Assembly: GCF_900537075.1 (NCBI RefSeq)
Contig: NZ_UNRA01000001.1
Location: forward strand, 310,001-374,000
Direction of reading: 5' to 3'
Source of the DNA: Tropicibacter sp. Alg240-R139
GTDB taxonomy: Bacteria > Pseudomonadota > Alphaproteobacteria > Rhodobacterales > Rhodobacteraceae
Length of the DNA: 64,000 nucleotides
A program made the position numbers and the translations under genes. Positions 7,449 through 15,597 of this stretch are shown here, one piece after another; the stretch's first letter is position 1, and every line of letters starts with the position of its first letter. The notes below the pieces were generated by a model that was not told the DNA's origin, did not search any database, and was given only the letters and a program-made list of their open reading frames with translations.

Positions 7449-9221
7449 ATGACGACAGATCAGATCATTTTGTTTTCGCTATTCGGCTTGGTGTTTGCGT
7501 TCCTGTTGTGGGGGCGGTTCAGGTACGATCTGGTGGCGTTCACAGCGCTGATGCTTGGAGTTGTGCTGGGGGTTGTTCCCGTCGCGGACGCTTTTGCCGG
7601 CTTTGGTCATCCCGCCACCATCGTTGTGGCGCTGGTGCTGGTTGTTTCGGCTGGCCTGGTCCGATCCGGCGCAGTCTTTCTGATCACCCGCACGCTGGTT
7701 GATGCCTCGCGCGGGCTGGGATCACACATCGCGCTGATTGGCGGAATCGGCGCGGTTCTGTCCGCCTTTATGAACAACGTCGCCGCGCTCGCCTTGCTGA
7801 TGCCCGTCGACATCCAAACCGCGCGCAAAGCGGGCCGCGCGCCGGGCCTCAGCCTGATGCCGCTGAGCTTTGCGACCATCCTGGGCGGCATGGCCACGCT
7901 GATCGGCACGCCTCCCAACATCATCATCGCCTCGATCCGGCAAGAGGCCGTGGGCGAGCCGTTCGCCATGTTCGACTTTGCCCCGGTGGGCGGGATTGCC
8001 GCCATCGCGGGGCTGATCTTTGTCGCCCTGATTGGCTGGCGGCTGATCCCGACCCATGGTGACGACCAAGAACCGACCGAGGCCCTGGCGCAATACATCG
8101 CGGAGCTGACGGTCCCCGAGGACAGCCCCCACATCGGCAAACGCCTGGCCGAACTGGACGAAACGGCCGAGAAGACGGACATCGCTATTCTGGGCCTGAT
8201 CCGCGACGGCAAGCGACGCTATGGCCGCGCCGCCAACGCCATTCTGCGGGCCGGTGATGCGCTTGTCCTGGAAGCCGCACCCGAGGCACTGGACGAATTC
8301 CGCACCGCGCTGAACCTCGATTTTTCGGACAGCCGTCGCCAAGAGGTGTTAAAGGCAGCCGGAGATGGCCTTGAAGTGATCGAAGTGGTCGCAACCGAGC
8401 ACAGCCGGATCACCGACAAGACGTCGCAATCCATCGGTCTGGCCTGGCGGCAGAGCACTGTGCTGATGGGCATTTCGCGCCAAGGCAAGCGGATTACCAA
8501 ACAGGTCCGCAAGACCGAAGTTGAGGCGGGAGACATCCTGCTGTTGATGGTGCCCCGCGAACGGGGGCCGGATGTTACGGAATGGCTGAGCTGCCTGCCA
8601 CTGGCCGAACGCGGCCTGAGCGTGACAGCCAACGAAAAGGTCTGGCTTGCAATGGGCCTATTTGCGGCAGCTGTCATGGCGGCTTCGATTGGGCTGCTCT
8701 ATCTGCCAATCGCTTTGGGGCTGGTTGTTGTCGGCTATGTCCTGACCAAGATCCTGCCGATTTCTGAAATCTACGATCACATCGAATGGCCGGTCGTGGT
8801 GTTGCTGGGGTCAATGATCCCGCTTGGGGCGGCGTTGGACAGTTCGGGCGGGACGGAACTGATCGCGGGTAGCCTGATTTCACTGACAAATGGCTTGCCC
8901 GCTTGGGCGATCCTGACGGTTCTGATGGTCGTGACCATGACCCTGTCGGACGTGCTGAACAACACGGCAACAACGATCGTAGCCGCGCCGGTGGGCATCC
9001 AGATGGCCAACACACTTGGCGTCTCAGCAGACCCTTTCCTGATGGCCGTCGCCGTGGCGGCCTCGGCAGCTTTTCTCACCCCTATCGGGCACAAGAACAA
9101 CACGCTGATATTGGGGCCGGGCGGCTATCGCTTTGGCGACTATTGGCGCATAGGGCTGCCGCTCGAGGTGCTGATCGTCGCCGTGTCCATCCCCGCAATC
9201 CTGGTGTTCTGGCCGATGTGA
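7449..9221 (+). CDS. SLC13-family permease with TrkA-C domains
   Basis: The product has 590 residues: N-terminal membrane segments (about 1-200), a cytosolic part with two TrkA_C/RCK-C-like domains (about 205-390, with DALVLEAAPEALDEF and GDILLLMVPRERG), then further membrane segments. LIGTPPNIIIAS and a second SDVLNNTATTIVAAP-type motif are typical of the CitT/SLC13 divalent-anion:Na+ symporters. Likely substrates are sulfate, dicarboxylates or other anions, but the choice cannot be made. A second member of this permease type lies at 15598-17376. Confidence 0.85.
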   Translation: MTTDQIILFSLFGLVFAFLLWGRFRYDLVAFTALMLGVVLGVVPVADAFAGFGHPATIVVALVLVVSAGLVRSGAVFLITRTLVDASRGLGSHIALIGGIGAVLSAFMNNVAALALLMPVDIQTARKAGRAPGLSLMPLSFATILGGMATLIGTPPNIIIASIRQEAVGEPFAMFDFAPVGGIAAIAGLIFVALIGWRLIPTHGDDQEPTEALAQYIAELTVPEDSPHIGKRLAELDETAEKTDIAILGLIRDGKRRYGRAANAILRAGDALVLEAAPEALDEFRTALNLDFSDSRRQEVLKAAGDGLEVIEVVATEHSRITDKTSQSIGLAWRQSTVLMGISRQGKRITKQVRKTEVEAGDILLLMVPRERGPDVTEWLSCLPLAERGLSVTANEKVWLAMGLFAAAVMAASIGLLYLPIALGLVVVGYVLTKILPISEIYDHIEWPVVVLLGSMIPLGAALDSSGGTELIAGSLISLTNGLPAWAILTVLMVVTMTLSDVLNNTATTIVAAPVGIQMANTLGVSADPFLMAVAVAASAAFLTPIGHKNNTLILGPGGYRFGDYWRIGLPLEVLIVAVSIPAILVFWPM

Positions 9222-9227
9222 CGGGAC

Positions 9228-9299
9228 AAGAATTTTACGAAAAATTCTTGGCAAAAGCCTTTGATAAAGGCTTTTATTCAGGGATTTTCAAAATCCCTG
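9228..9299. terminator. Three consecutive hairpins after the SLC13 gene
   Basis: Three back-to-back palindromes fill the gap: 9228-9249 (AAGAATTTT/AAAATTCTT), 9253-9275 (AAAGCCTTT/AAAGGCTTT) and 9279-9299 (CAGGGATTTT/AAAATCCCTG). All are AT-rich near the loop and GC-bearing at the base. They follow the permease stop and precede the amidotransferase, so termination or mRNA stabilisation is likely; no long T run follows. Confidence 0.6.
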
Positions 9300-9346
9300 C
9301 CCCCCTTTTCGTTTCAAATCTTTCGCTCCCCGGATATGTCGGCCAA

Positions 9347-10081
9347 ATGAAACCGTTCCTGATCTTGCAGCTTCGCCCCGAAACCGACGCCTCGGATGCC
9401 GAGTTCGCCTCGATCCTCAAGCAGACCGGCCTGTCGGCTGAGCGCACAGTCCGCGTGCGACTGGATTGTGAAAACTTGCCTGGGGACTTGAATGTCACCG
9501 ACTACGCCGGTGTCATCGTCGGTGGTGGCCCCGGCTGTGTCAGCGACGACCCGGCCACCAAATCGGACCTGGACGCAAGGGTCGAGGCGGCGGCGTTGTC
9601 GCTGATGCCTCAGATCACTGCGCTGGATCACCCCTTTATAGGGTGCTGTTATGGCCTGGGTATTCTCGCCACGCATCTGAACGGCGATGTGTCCAAGGCG
9701 CAGTATGGCGAGCCGGTTGGCCCGTCGCTGTGCACCCTGACACCTGATGGTGAAAAGGACCCGCTGACCGCAGGTCTCAAGCCCGTATTCGACGCCTATG
9801 TTGGCCACAAGGAAGCAGTGCAAAGCTTACCCGAGGGCTGCGTGCATCTGGTCTCCTCAGTCTCCTGCCCGATCCAAATGGTGCGGTGGGGACAGAACGT
9901 CTATGCCACGCAATTCCACCCCGAAGCCGACGCAGATGATTTTGAACAACGCATCAATATCTACCGCAACCACGGCTATTTCCCGCCCGAAGATGCCGAA
10001 ACCCTGATCGCCGCTTGCCACAGCGCCGACGTGACCGAGCCCGGCAAGATGCTGAAACTTTTCGTGCAACGATACGGATAA
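9347..10081 (+). CDS. Class I glutamine amidotransferase-like protein
   Basis: The product has 244 residues from the ATG at 9347; the open frame upstream is antisense or out of phase with the SLC13 gene. GCCYG (residues 99-103) supplies the nucleophile Cys101, and FHPE (190-193) supplies His191 and Glu193, completing a GATase1 triad. It lacks a synthetase domain, so it resembles the stand-alone GMP-synthase-like amidotransferases. The substrate is unknown; glutamine- or gamma-glutamyl-compound hydrolysis is the family activity. Confidence 0.85.
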   Translation: MKPFLILQLRPETDASDAEFASILKQTGLSAERTVRVRLDCENLPGDLNVTDYAGVIVGGGPGCVSDDPATKSDLDARVEAAALSLMPQITALDHPFIGCCYGLGILATHLNGDVSKAQYGEPVGPSLCTLTPDGEKDPLTAGLKPVFDAYVGHKEAVQSLPEGCVHLVSSVSCPIQMVRWGQNVYATQFHPEADADDFEQRINIYRNHGYFPPEDAETLIAACHSADVTEPGKMLKLFVQRYG

Positions 10082-10156
10082 CCTTGCGGCATCCCCCATT
10101 GCCCAGAGTGTGGTCGCCCGCTTAGGCTGGCCAAGTCGACTTTGGGAGTGGTGAAT

Positions 10157-11014
10157 TTGGATTTTCTGATCAACGTGGGTCTGCCGCTGTCACTGGCGAT
10201 CATTATGCTTTCGCTGGGGATCGGACTTGAGGTTGCGGATTTCAGGCGGGTGCTGACGCGCAGGCTTCCCTTTGCAATCGGGGCCATCAGTCAGGTGATC
10301 GTGTTGCCGATGGCAACATTTGCTCTGGTCACGGCCTTTTCTTTTCCCGCCGAAATCGCCGTGGGTTTCATGCTTCTCAGCTTCTGTCCGGGCGGCGTGA
10401 CCAGCAATATCCTGGCCAAACTGGCAAAGGGTGACGTGGCCCTGTCGGTAACGCTGACAGCGGTAATCAGCCTGCTTTCGATCCTGACCGTGCCAGTGCT
10501 GGCTACTTGGTCGGTGACCCATTTCATGGGCGAAGCCGCGCCCGAGGTCTCGATCAGTGGCCTGGCGATTGCCATGTTCCTGATCACTACCCTACCCGTC
10601 GCCATTGGTGTAACCGTCCGGCACTATTTCAAGGGCCCGGCAATAGCCATCGACGGGCCACTATCCAAACTCGCCGCCGTACTTTTTGTGTTGATCGTGA
10701 TCACGGCACTGGCCGGAAACTGGCAGCTGTTCATCGACAATCTCGGCGTCATGGGGGCCGGCCTGATCTCGCTCAACGTGATCCTGCTGCTGATCGGATT
10801 GGGGCTATCGCGCATCGCCGGGCTTGGCTGGACCGAGACCAAGACCATCGCGATCGAAACCGGCATCCAGAACTCGGCCCTTGGCATCACACTTGCCGCG
10901 TTGATCACAGCGACCACCAACGGCCTAAGCCCGCTGGCGCTGCCCGCCGCCGTCTATGGGATCACGATGTATTTCGTCTCTCTCCCGTTCATCCTCTGGT
11001 TTCGCAGCCGCTGA
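10157..11014 (+). CDS. Bile acid:sodium symporter (BASS/SBF) family transporter
   Basis: The product has about 285 residues with nine to ten hydrophobic helices and the SBF motif FCPGGVTSNILAKLAKGD (about residues 77-95) plus ETGIQNSALGITLA near residue 240, the two crossover helices of the family. Substrates in bacteria include organic acids and precursors such as pantoate; the substrate here is not known. The start is uncertain: TTG 10157 is eight bases from GGGAG (10144-10148), and in-frame GTG 10151 and TTG 10142 are alternatives. The FAD dehydrogenase starts 13 bases downstream, so they likely form an operon. Confidence 0.85.
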   Translation: MDFLINVGLPLSLAIIMLSLGIGLEVADFRRVLTRRLPFAIGAISQVIVLPMATFALVTAFSFPAEIAVGFMLLSFCPGGVTSNILAKLAKGDVALSVTLTAVISLLSILTVPVLATWSVTHFMGEAAPEVSISGLAIAMFLITTLPVAIGVTVRHYFKGPAIAIDGPLSKLAAVLFVLIVITALAGNWQLFIDNLGVMGAGLISLNVILLLIGLGLSRIAGLGWTETKTIAIETGIQNSALGITLAALITATTNGLSPLALPAAVYGITMYFVSLPFILWFRSR

Positions 11015-11027
11015 AGGAGCCTGATCC

Positions 11028-12689
11028 ATGACCACCAACACCGCAGATGCAATCGTTGTGGGCGGGGGGCTGGCCGGGTTGGCCGCCGCTGCTGAACTGG
11101 GTGACCGAGGCAAAAAGGTCATCCTGCTGGATCAAGAACCCGAGAGGTTTTTGGGCGGCCAGGCGTTCTGGTCCCTCGGTGGTCTCTTCATGGTCGACAC
11201 GCCTGAACAGCGCCGCATGGGCATCCGCGACACCGCCGATCTAGCATTGCGCGACTGGATGGGCAGCGCCCAATTCGACCGGGCTGAGGACGCATGGCCC
11301 CGCAAATGGGCCGAGGCCTATGTGGAATTCGCCGCCGGAGAGATGCGCCCCTGGCTGCACGAGATGGGGCTGCGCTGGTTCCCGGTCGTGGGTTGGGCCG
11401 AGCGCGGCGGGTCTTATGCCAACGGTCACGGCAACTCTGTCCCGCGGTTCCACATCACCTGGGGCACCGGGCCGGGCGTCATCGAGCATTTCGTGCGCCG
11501 TGTGCGCGAACACGCGAACGCCGGGCTGATCGACCTGCGGTTCCGCCATCAGGCCAGCCACATCATCATGCAAAACGGTGCGGCAACTGGTGTTTCGGGC
11601 GAGGTGCTGTCCAACGACGGGGCCGAGCGCGGCAAAAAGACCAACCGTGACGAAGTGGGGGAGTTTGAGGTTTATGCCCCCTCAGTCATCGTCACCTCGG
11701 GTGGCATCGGCGGGAATTTCGATCTGGTGCGCCAATCCTGGCCGCGTGAACGGCTAGGTGAACCACCAAAAGAGATGGTCGCAGGCGTGCCGTTTCATGT
11801 CGACGGCCGCATGATCGCGATCAGCGAAAAGGCCGGCGGCCATGTGATCAACGGCGACCGCATGTGGCATTACACCGAAGGAGTCAAGAACTGGGATCCG
11901 ATCTGGCCCAGTCATGGCATCCGCATCCTGCCGGGGCCAAGCTCGATGTGGTTCGACGCCACGGGAAACCGGCTGAAACCGCCTTGCTTGCCTGGATTTG
12001 ACACTCTGACCACGCTCAAAGAGATCCTGAAGACCGGCTATGAATACAGTTGGTTCGTGCTGACCCAGAAGGTGATCAAGAAAGAATTCGCGCTGTCCGG
12101 CTCGGAACAGAACCCCGATTTCACCTCGGCGAAATGGTCCGAGGTCATCCGCCAACGAATCCTGTCGGGCAAGAAGGCCACTGGCCCCGTCGAGGCATTC
12201 AAGGAAAAAGGCGAGGATTTTGTCGTCGCCAACACCCTTGGCGATCTGGTGCGTGGCATGAACCAGATGGGCGGTGACCTGATCAACGAGGATCACCTGC
12301 GCGCCCAGATCGAAGCACGCGATGCGCAGATGGACAACCCGTTCAGCAAGGACGCGCAGATCATGGCCATTCATGCGGCGCGCAACTATCGCGGCGACCG
12401 GCTGATCCGAACGGCCAAACCGCACAAGTTCCTTGATCCAAACAACGGCCCCCTGATCGCGGTCAAGCTGCACATCCTGACCCGCAAGACGCTTGGTGGT
12501 TTGCAGACCAATCTGGACAGTCAGATGATCGGTGCCGACGGCCAGGTCGTTCCCGGCCTCTTTGCAGCCGGAGAGGTCGCAGGATTCGGCGGTGGCGGCT
12601 ACCACGGCTACAACGCTTTGGAAGGCACCTTTTTGGGTGGCTGCATCTTCTCAGGCCGCAACGCAGGCCGCTCCCGCGCCATCGCATAA
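11028..12689 (+). CDS. FAD-binding dehydrogenase (COG3573, ketosteroid-dehydrogenase-like)
   Basis: The product has 553 residues. The N-terminal Rossmann motif VVGGGLAGLAAAAELGDRG (about residues 10-28) binds FAD. The C-terminal GLFAAGEVAGFGGGGYHGYN and EGTFLGGCIFSGR are characteristic of the fumarate reductase/3-ketosteroid-dehydrogenase flavoprotein fold. The family is annotated as predicted oxidoreductase and its physiological substrate is unknown. An AAGGAG box precedes the ATG. Coupling to a BASS-type transporter suggests oxidation of an imported organic acid or terpenoid-like compound, which is inference. Confidence 0.85.
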   Translation: MTTNTADAIVVGGGLAGLAAAAELGDRGKKVILLDQEPERFLGGQAFWSLGGLFMVDTPEQRRMGIRDTADLALRDWMGSAQFDRAEDAWPRKWAEAYVEFAAGEMRPWLHEMGLRWFPVVGWAERGGSYANGHGNSVPRFHITWGTGPGVIEHFVRRVREHANAGLIDLRFRHQASHIIMQNGAATGVSGEVLSNDGAERGKKTNRDEVGEFEVYAPSVIVTSGGIGGNFDLVRQSWPRERLGEPPKEMVAGVPFHVDGRMIAISEKAGGHVINGDRMWHYTEGVKNWDPIWPSHGIRILPGPSSMWFDATGNRLKPPCLPGFDTLTTLKEILKTGYEYSWFVLTQKVIKKEFALSGSEQNPDFTSAKWSEVIRQRILSGKKATGPVEAFKEKGEDFVVANTLGDLVRGMNQMGGDLINEDHLRAQIEARDAQMDNPFSKDAQIMAIHAARNYRGDRLIRTAKPHKFLDPNNGPLIAVKLHILTRKTLGGLQTNLDSQMIGADGQVVPGLFAAGEVAGFGGGGYHGYNALEGTFLGGCIFSGRNAGRSRAIA

Positions 12690-12691
12690 GC

Positions 12692-13431
12692 TCAGGAGCG
12701 CGTGAAGCCTAACCGCATGATCGCAGTCTCGGCCTTGTCAAATAAGATAAGGTCGAAACCTTCTTGCTGATAGTGCCGGACATCCTGCAGGTCATTCAAA
12801 AACGCGCGTTCCAAGGTCGCCAGATCCGCCTGACAGGCCAGCAGCGTTCCGGCGGTTTCAACCGGGAACAGCACGTCGTTAGGGCGCAGTAGATTCTGCT
12901 TCGTCTGGGCAACCCCGGAGAGTGTGTTGCACCCTGCCGTCACCTCGAACGTCCCTGCTCCAGTGAAAGCGATATGTGGTCTCCAAGACATGTTCAGCGG
13001 CGTTCCGCGAAGCTCCGTCACTTGCCAGCTGCCACTGAGCGGGTTGTTGATCAAAAGGAACACTGTGATTTCGACGGGCCCCTCTGCCACATCAATATCA
13101 ACCGGGATGGCGGAAAAATTGTAAACAACAGTTCGCCATCCGACGCGATTTCAACTTCGACTGTTGCATGATCGGTTTTGTCGATCTTGTCGTCGTCAAA
13201 GACCAGATCAAATGCTGCTGGAAGCGTCTCGACAATATATTGCGTGCTGGCAACAACGCGGGCGCTGTCACCGTTGCCCGCATTGACCACCAATTTCACC
13301 GTCATCTCTGACGGTTTACGCAGATCGATTGGTTTTAAGTTAGACACGGTCCCCGAAAGGGTACCAGAAACCGCCGCGACCAAAGCGCCGAACCAAAAGA
13401 CCAGCGACACCACCAAAACTCGGAAACACAT
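12692..13431 (-). pseudogene. META/YbaY-type exported protein broken by a frameshift
   Basis: Two frames on the minus strand together match the intact protein encoded at 14758-15492. 13431 to about 13118 encodes a signal peptide and a YbaY-like beta domain up to DGELLFTI. The frame then breaks at a run of five T (plus strand A 13114-13118), and the next frame continues as FSAIPVDIDVAEGPVEITVF into a META domain (SGSWQVTELRG...AGCNTLSG) ending at 12692. Adding one T would restore one continuous reading frame of about 246 residues. Either a real one-base deletion or a sequencing error in the homopolymer. Confidence 0.75.
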
Positions 13432-13514
13432 GACGAACCCTTAGATTGCGATGTGCTTAGCCTAATCTCCCTGAGATTGCTATTGCAAGACAGTTCCCGG
13501 CCCATGCGCCGCGC

Positions 13515-14699
13515 CTACCAGCTGCCCCCGGCCCCACCGCCCGACGAGGACCCACCGCCAAAGCTGGACCGGCTTGAGCCGCCCGAGCTGGAGCTATCTG
13601 ACAGCTTCGGGATGGTGCGCACCTCGCTGTCGTGGTGGCCACAATGCTTGCAGTCGTAATCGACCCGCTTGCGGCCCGTGCTGGATTTGGTCGCGGCGCT
13701 CAGCACCGTGCTGGTGGTCGAAAGGGTGCGATAGTTGCATTGCGGACAGGCGCCATAACCCGAAAACCAGCTGCGGTAGCGGTTGATGTCCATGTGCCCA
13801 CAGGATCGGCAGTGCCAGACATCGTAGTCGACGGATTTGAGGTATTCCTCAAGCTGCTGACCGCCATCCAGATGGGCATCTTCGGCCTCTTCGCCCGCAC
13901 GCTCCATCAAGGTCTTGCACTGCTCACAGGGTCGCGGACGGTTGCGCATGTACTTGCGTAGCCACCAAACGAAACCACCAAACGGAACCAATACCAGCGC
14001 CAAAAGCCCATGGCCGATCGCTTGGATCTTGCGCCACAGCCAGGTGATCCCCTGCTGGAATGATCCCGCATCCCACTGTCCCGGATAGACGCCGGACACC
14101 TCGCGCACGGTCTCATCCGTGCCTTTTTCCAACCCCGCCTCATACTGATCCGCCCGGAACCACGGCAGGTATCCGGTGTTGACCACACGCTGCATCCGCG
14201 CGTCCCAAGTGCTGTCATAACCGTCGCCAAGCGCGATCCACATCTCGCGGTCATAGCGCGAGATCAGGATCAGAACGCCATTGTTGCGCGTCGCGTCCCC
14301 CACACCCCACTCGTTGAATGTTGCCGTGGCAAAAGAGCGGATGTCACCCAAGTGCCCATAAAAACCCATGTCCTGAACGGTCAGCAGGGTCATTTCAACC
14401 CCAGTACGATCATAGAGCTCAATGAACTTGGTCCTGATCCGCTGCTCGGCCTCATCCGACAGCAGGTCCACATAGTCGTTCACGTAAACGTCGCTGTAGC
14501 CGGGCAGCTGAGCGCCTGTCGCTGTGGTGATCTTGGTCGGGCGCTTGCGGTGCTCAGCCTTCAGCGCCTGCGTCGGCGGTGCGGCCTCCACAACCGTGGC
14601 CGGTTTGGTCATTACGCCGATGCCATATCCAATCGCCCAGCCGACAAAAACGACGGCTGCTACGATCATCATCGCGATGCGAAAGTCCCGACCGGTCAT
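13515..14699 (-). CDS. TPM-domain membrane protein with zinc ribbon and Ser/Gly-rich tail
   Basis: The product has 394 residues. Order: an N-terminal TM (about 8-30), a TPM_phosphatase domain (about 65-190, with GVEMTLLTVQDMG and NNGVLILISRYDREMWIALG), a second TM (about 225-247), then four CxxC pairs (CEQC, CRSC, CPQC, CKHC) that look like two zinc ribbons, and a low-complexity Ser/Gly tail (SSSSGGSSRSSFGGGSSSGG). TPM proteins occur in photosystem II repair and in bacterial envelope proteins; the bacterial role is unclear. It lies between the two META proteins and may be expressed with them. Confidence 0.8.
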   Translation of the reverse strand: MTGRDFRIAMMIVAAVVFVGWAIGYGIGVMTKPATVVEAAPPTQALKAEHRKRPTKITTATGAQLPGYSDVYVNDYVDLLSDEAEQRIRTKFIELYDRTGVEMTLLTVQDMGFYGHLGDIRSFATATFNEWGVGDATRNNGVLILISRYDREMWIALGDGYDSTWDARMQRVVNTGYLPWFRADQYEAGLEKGTDETVREVSGVYPGQWDAGSFQQGITWLWRKIQAIGHGLLALVLVPFGGFVWWLRKYMRNRPRPCEQCKTLMERAGEEAEDAHLDGGQQLEEYLKSVDYDVWHCRSCGHMDINRYRSWFSGYGACPQCNYRTLSTTSTVLSAATKSSTGRKRVDYDCKHCGHHDSEVRTIPKLSDSSSSGGSSRSSFGGGSSSGGGAGGSW

Positions 14700-14757
14700 G
14701 CAATCCCCCCTTGTTCCGGGTCGAGACTAGACGTGTTTTTCGTGCAGGGCAAAGCCC

Positions 14758-15492
14758 TTAGGGCACCAACATCAAGCGCATGACCGAAATACCCGCATCA
14801 TTGGTCAACGCAAGAACGTCGCCGTTTCGCACATAGCCCGTAACCTCGCCCATCGCTGTCAGGAAATCCTTCTCCAGCTTGTCCAAGGGTGGCGGGCAGG
14901 CCATCAGGGTCCCGGCCATATTATCAGCAAACGCGATCTTTCCGTCCGACAGCTCGGCCTCTCCGCGATAGCTGTTGCAGCCCCCTTTTGCGCCAAATGC
15001 ACCACCTTCGGCGAATTGAATTTCGGGAACCTTTTCGCTGATGACTGCCTTGCCGGACAACTGCGTCACCTTCCAATGCGTGTTCTCCAACCCAAGGCCG
15101 ATATCCACTGCGGCCTTTTTTAGAACCATCAGCGCCATCGTATCGTTTTCATCCTGCAACACCGGATGCACCGTGTCGTTGATAAAGAGCAGCTTGTCGC
15201 CCACCAGAATCTTGGCCTGCACGGCATAACGCATGCGCTCGTCGATCAACGCATCATCATACTCCAACGAAAAGCTCGTTGGCACACCCTTCATCGCATA
15301 ACGTTTGCTTGACAGAACCGTCGCCGCTACATCCTGACGCGAGATGTCGACCAATTGCACGTCCAGCACCGCGCCCGGCGGCAAGGCAATGCGTTCGCGA
15401 TAGGTGGCCGAGCCGGTGATAGTCCCCGCCATGGCGCTTGTCCCGATCGCAGCAAATAGCACCACGCCTGCAAAAATCTTACCTACCGTCAT
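14758..15492 (-). CDS. Exported YbaY-like plus META domain protein
   Basis: The product is 244 residues from the ATG at 15492 (an in-frame ATG at 15519 is possible). A signal peptide (residues 1-22, ending ATSAMA-like) precedes a YbaY/pilotin-like beta domain (about 25-120) and a C-terminal META/DUF306 domain (about 135-240, ENTHWKVTQLSGK and GGCNSYRGEAEL, a cysteine-containing heat-shock HslJ-like motif). It should be periplasmic. A frameshifted paralogue sits at 12692-13431 with the TPM gene between them, all on the minus strand. HslJ-type domains are associated with outer-membrane and stress functions. Confidence 0.82.
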   Translation of the reverse strand: MTVGKIFAGVVLFAAIGTSAMAGTITGSATYRERIALPPGAVLDVQLVDISRQDVAATVLSSKRYAMKGVPTSFSLEYDDALIDERMRYAVQAKILVGDKLLFINDTVHPVLQDENDTMALMVLKKAAVDIGLGLENTHWKVTQLSGKAVISEKVPEIQFAEGGAFGAKGGCNSYRGEAELSDGKIAFADNMAGTLMACPPPLDKLEKDFLTAMGEVTGYVRNGDVLALTNDAGISVMRLMLVP

Positions 15493-15597
15493 CACATTCC
15501 ATCCGAATACATTCAACAATACTCAGATCGGAGCGCGAAAGGGCGATTCAAGTCAAGCCTTGGCTGATGCGCGGAAACACACCGTTTTGCACACCCC

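Noticed and set aside
9301-9346. The open frame that joins the 3' end of the SLC13 gene region to the amidotransferase, making a longer protein from 8903.
   Set aside because: That part lies in another frame of the SLC13 coding region and passes through the three hairpins; the amidotransferase family begins at MKPFLILQLRPE.
13051-13431. Programmed -1 frameshifting to join the two META-protein frames.
   Set aside because: The run reads ACA ATT TTT in the incoming frame, which is not a standard slippery heptamer, and no stimulatory hairpin is visible directly downstream. A lost T explains it more simply.
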